A stretch of DNA of 64,000 bases from Moraxella sp. ZY210820 (GTDB lineage: Bacteria > Pseudomonadota > Gammaproteobacteria > Pseudomonadales > Moraxellaceae), in the NCBI RefSeq assembly GCF_030674635.1, contig NZ_CP089978.1:1240001-1304000 (forward strand). The letters run 5' to 3'. The position numbers and the translations under genes were made by a program. Under the pieces are notes generated by a model that saw nothing but the letters and a program-made list of their open reading frames with translations, was not told where the DNA came from and made no database searches. Positions 63,958 through 64,000 of this stretch are shown one piece after another; within the stretch, counting starts at the first letter, position 1, and every line of letters begins with the position of its first letter.

Positions 63958-64000
63958 TTAAATATCAATAAACCAGTCTTCAGGAAAATCAGGCATTTGC
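63958..64000 (-). CDS. C-terminal fragment of an unidentified gene
   Basis: Reading the reverse strand from the right edge gives a frame ending QMPDFPEDWFIDI and a TAA stop at 63958-63960. Only about 14 codons are visible, so no family can be named and even coding status is uncertain. It would lie upstream of hemL on the same strand. Confidence 0.3.
   Translation of the reverse strand, partial: QMPDFPEDWFIDI

Overview
The window is a stretch of AT-rich chromosome (my estimate by eye is 35-40% G+C, not computed) from a gammaproteobacterium, most likely of the family Moraxellaceae (Acinetobacter/Moraxella relatives). I infer this from protein similarity as I remember it (GlyA, LipA, PheS N-terminus, YadG/YadH, MetR) and from gene arrangements such as ybbA-ybbP divergent from tesA, lldPRD and iscRSUA-hscBA-fdx. 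I cannot fix the genus.

Layout. 1-10.4 kb is mostly housekeeping: the 5' end of pheS, tRNA-Arg(CCG), sthA, lipA, a zinc-independent rpmJ paralogue with a Zur-type operator, ppk2, rlmH, yadGH, queF and a glyA with an unusual C-terminal extension. 10.4-17.2 kb carries a MITE-like repeat, prmB, a VapD-type toxin with a possible antitoxin, aroC, two unknown genes, ybaK, maf and the ribosomal oxygenase roxA. 17.3-21.2 kb holds ybbP-ybbA and tesA. 21.2-26.1 kb is an L-lactate operon (lldP-lldR-lldD) with a two-operator control region and a yefM-yoeB toxin-antitoxin module inserted before lldD. 26.1-29.9 kb is a large autotransporter with a (TTTTG)7 tract upstream and a tandem NPSTG tract containing one out-of-phase unit that separates passenger from barrel.

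30-34.6 kb encodes membrane and envelope proteins (formate/nitrite transporter family, YihG-like acyltransferase, a voltage-sensor-like protein, a VWA lipoprotein). 34.7-37 kb holds a three-gene AAA ATPase/TOPRIM/exported-protein operon. After gpx, msrB and alaA, 39.4-43.3 kb carries a McrB/LlaJI-type restriction-like operon with a third gene encoding probable OB/cold-shock-like domains. valS, a Zur-controlled zinc receptor znuD, metR, a DnaQ-like exonuclease with a DUF294 protein, and hup follow. 54.7-60.4 kb is the isc iron-sulfur operon under an IscR-type promoter. The window ends with a GDSL lipoprotein, an RluA-family synthase, rpmE, hemL and a gene fragment.

Themes. Zinc homeostasis is visible as two matching Zur-type boxes (rpmJ paralogue, znuD) alongside a zinc-binding L31. 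There are two candidate defence operons and two toxin-antitoxin-like pairs. Several families of short palindromic repeats occupy intergenic gaps. The autotransporter shows two possible variation devices. All functional assignments are from reading the sequence, and no database search was run.
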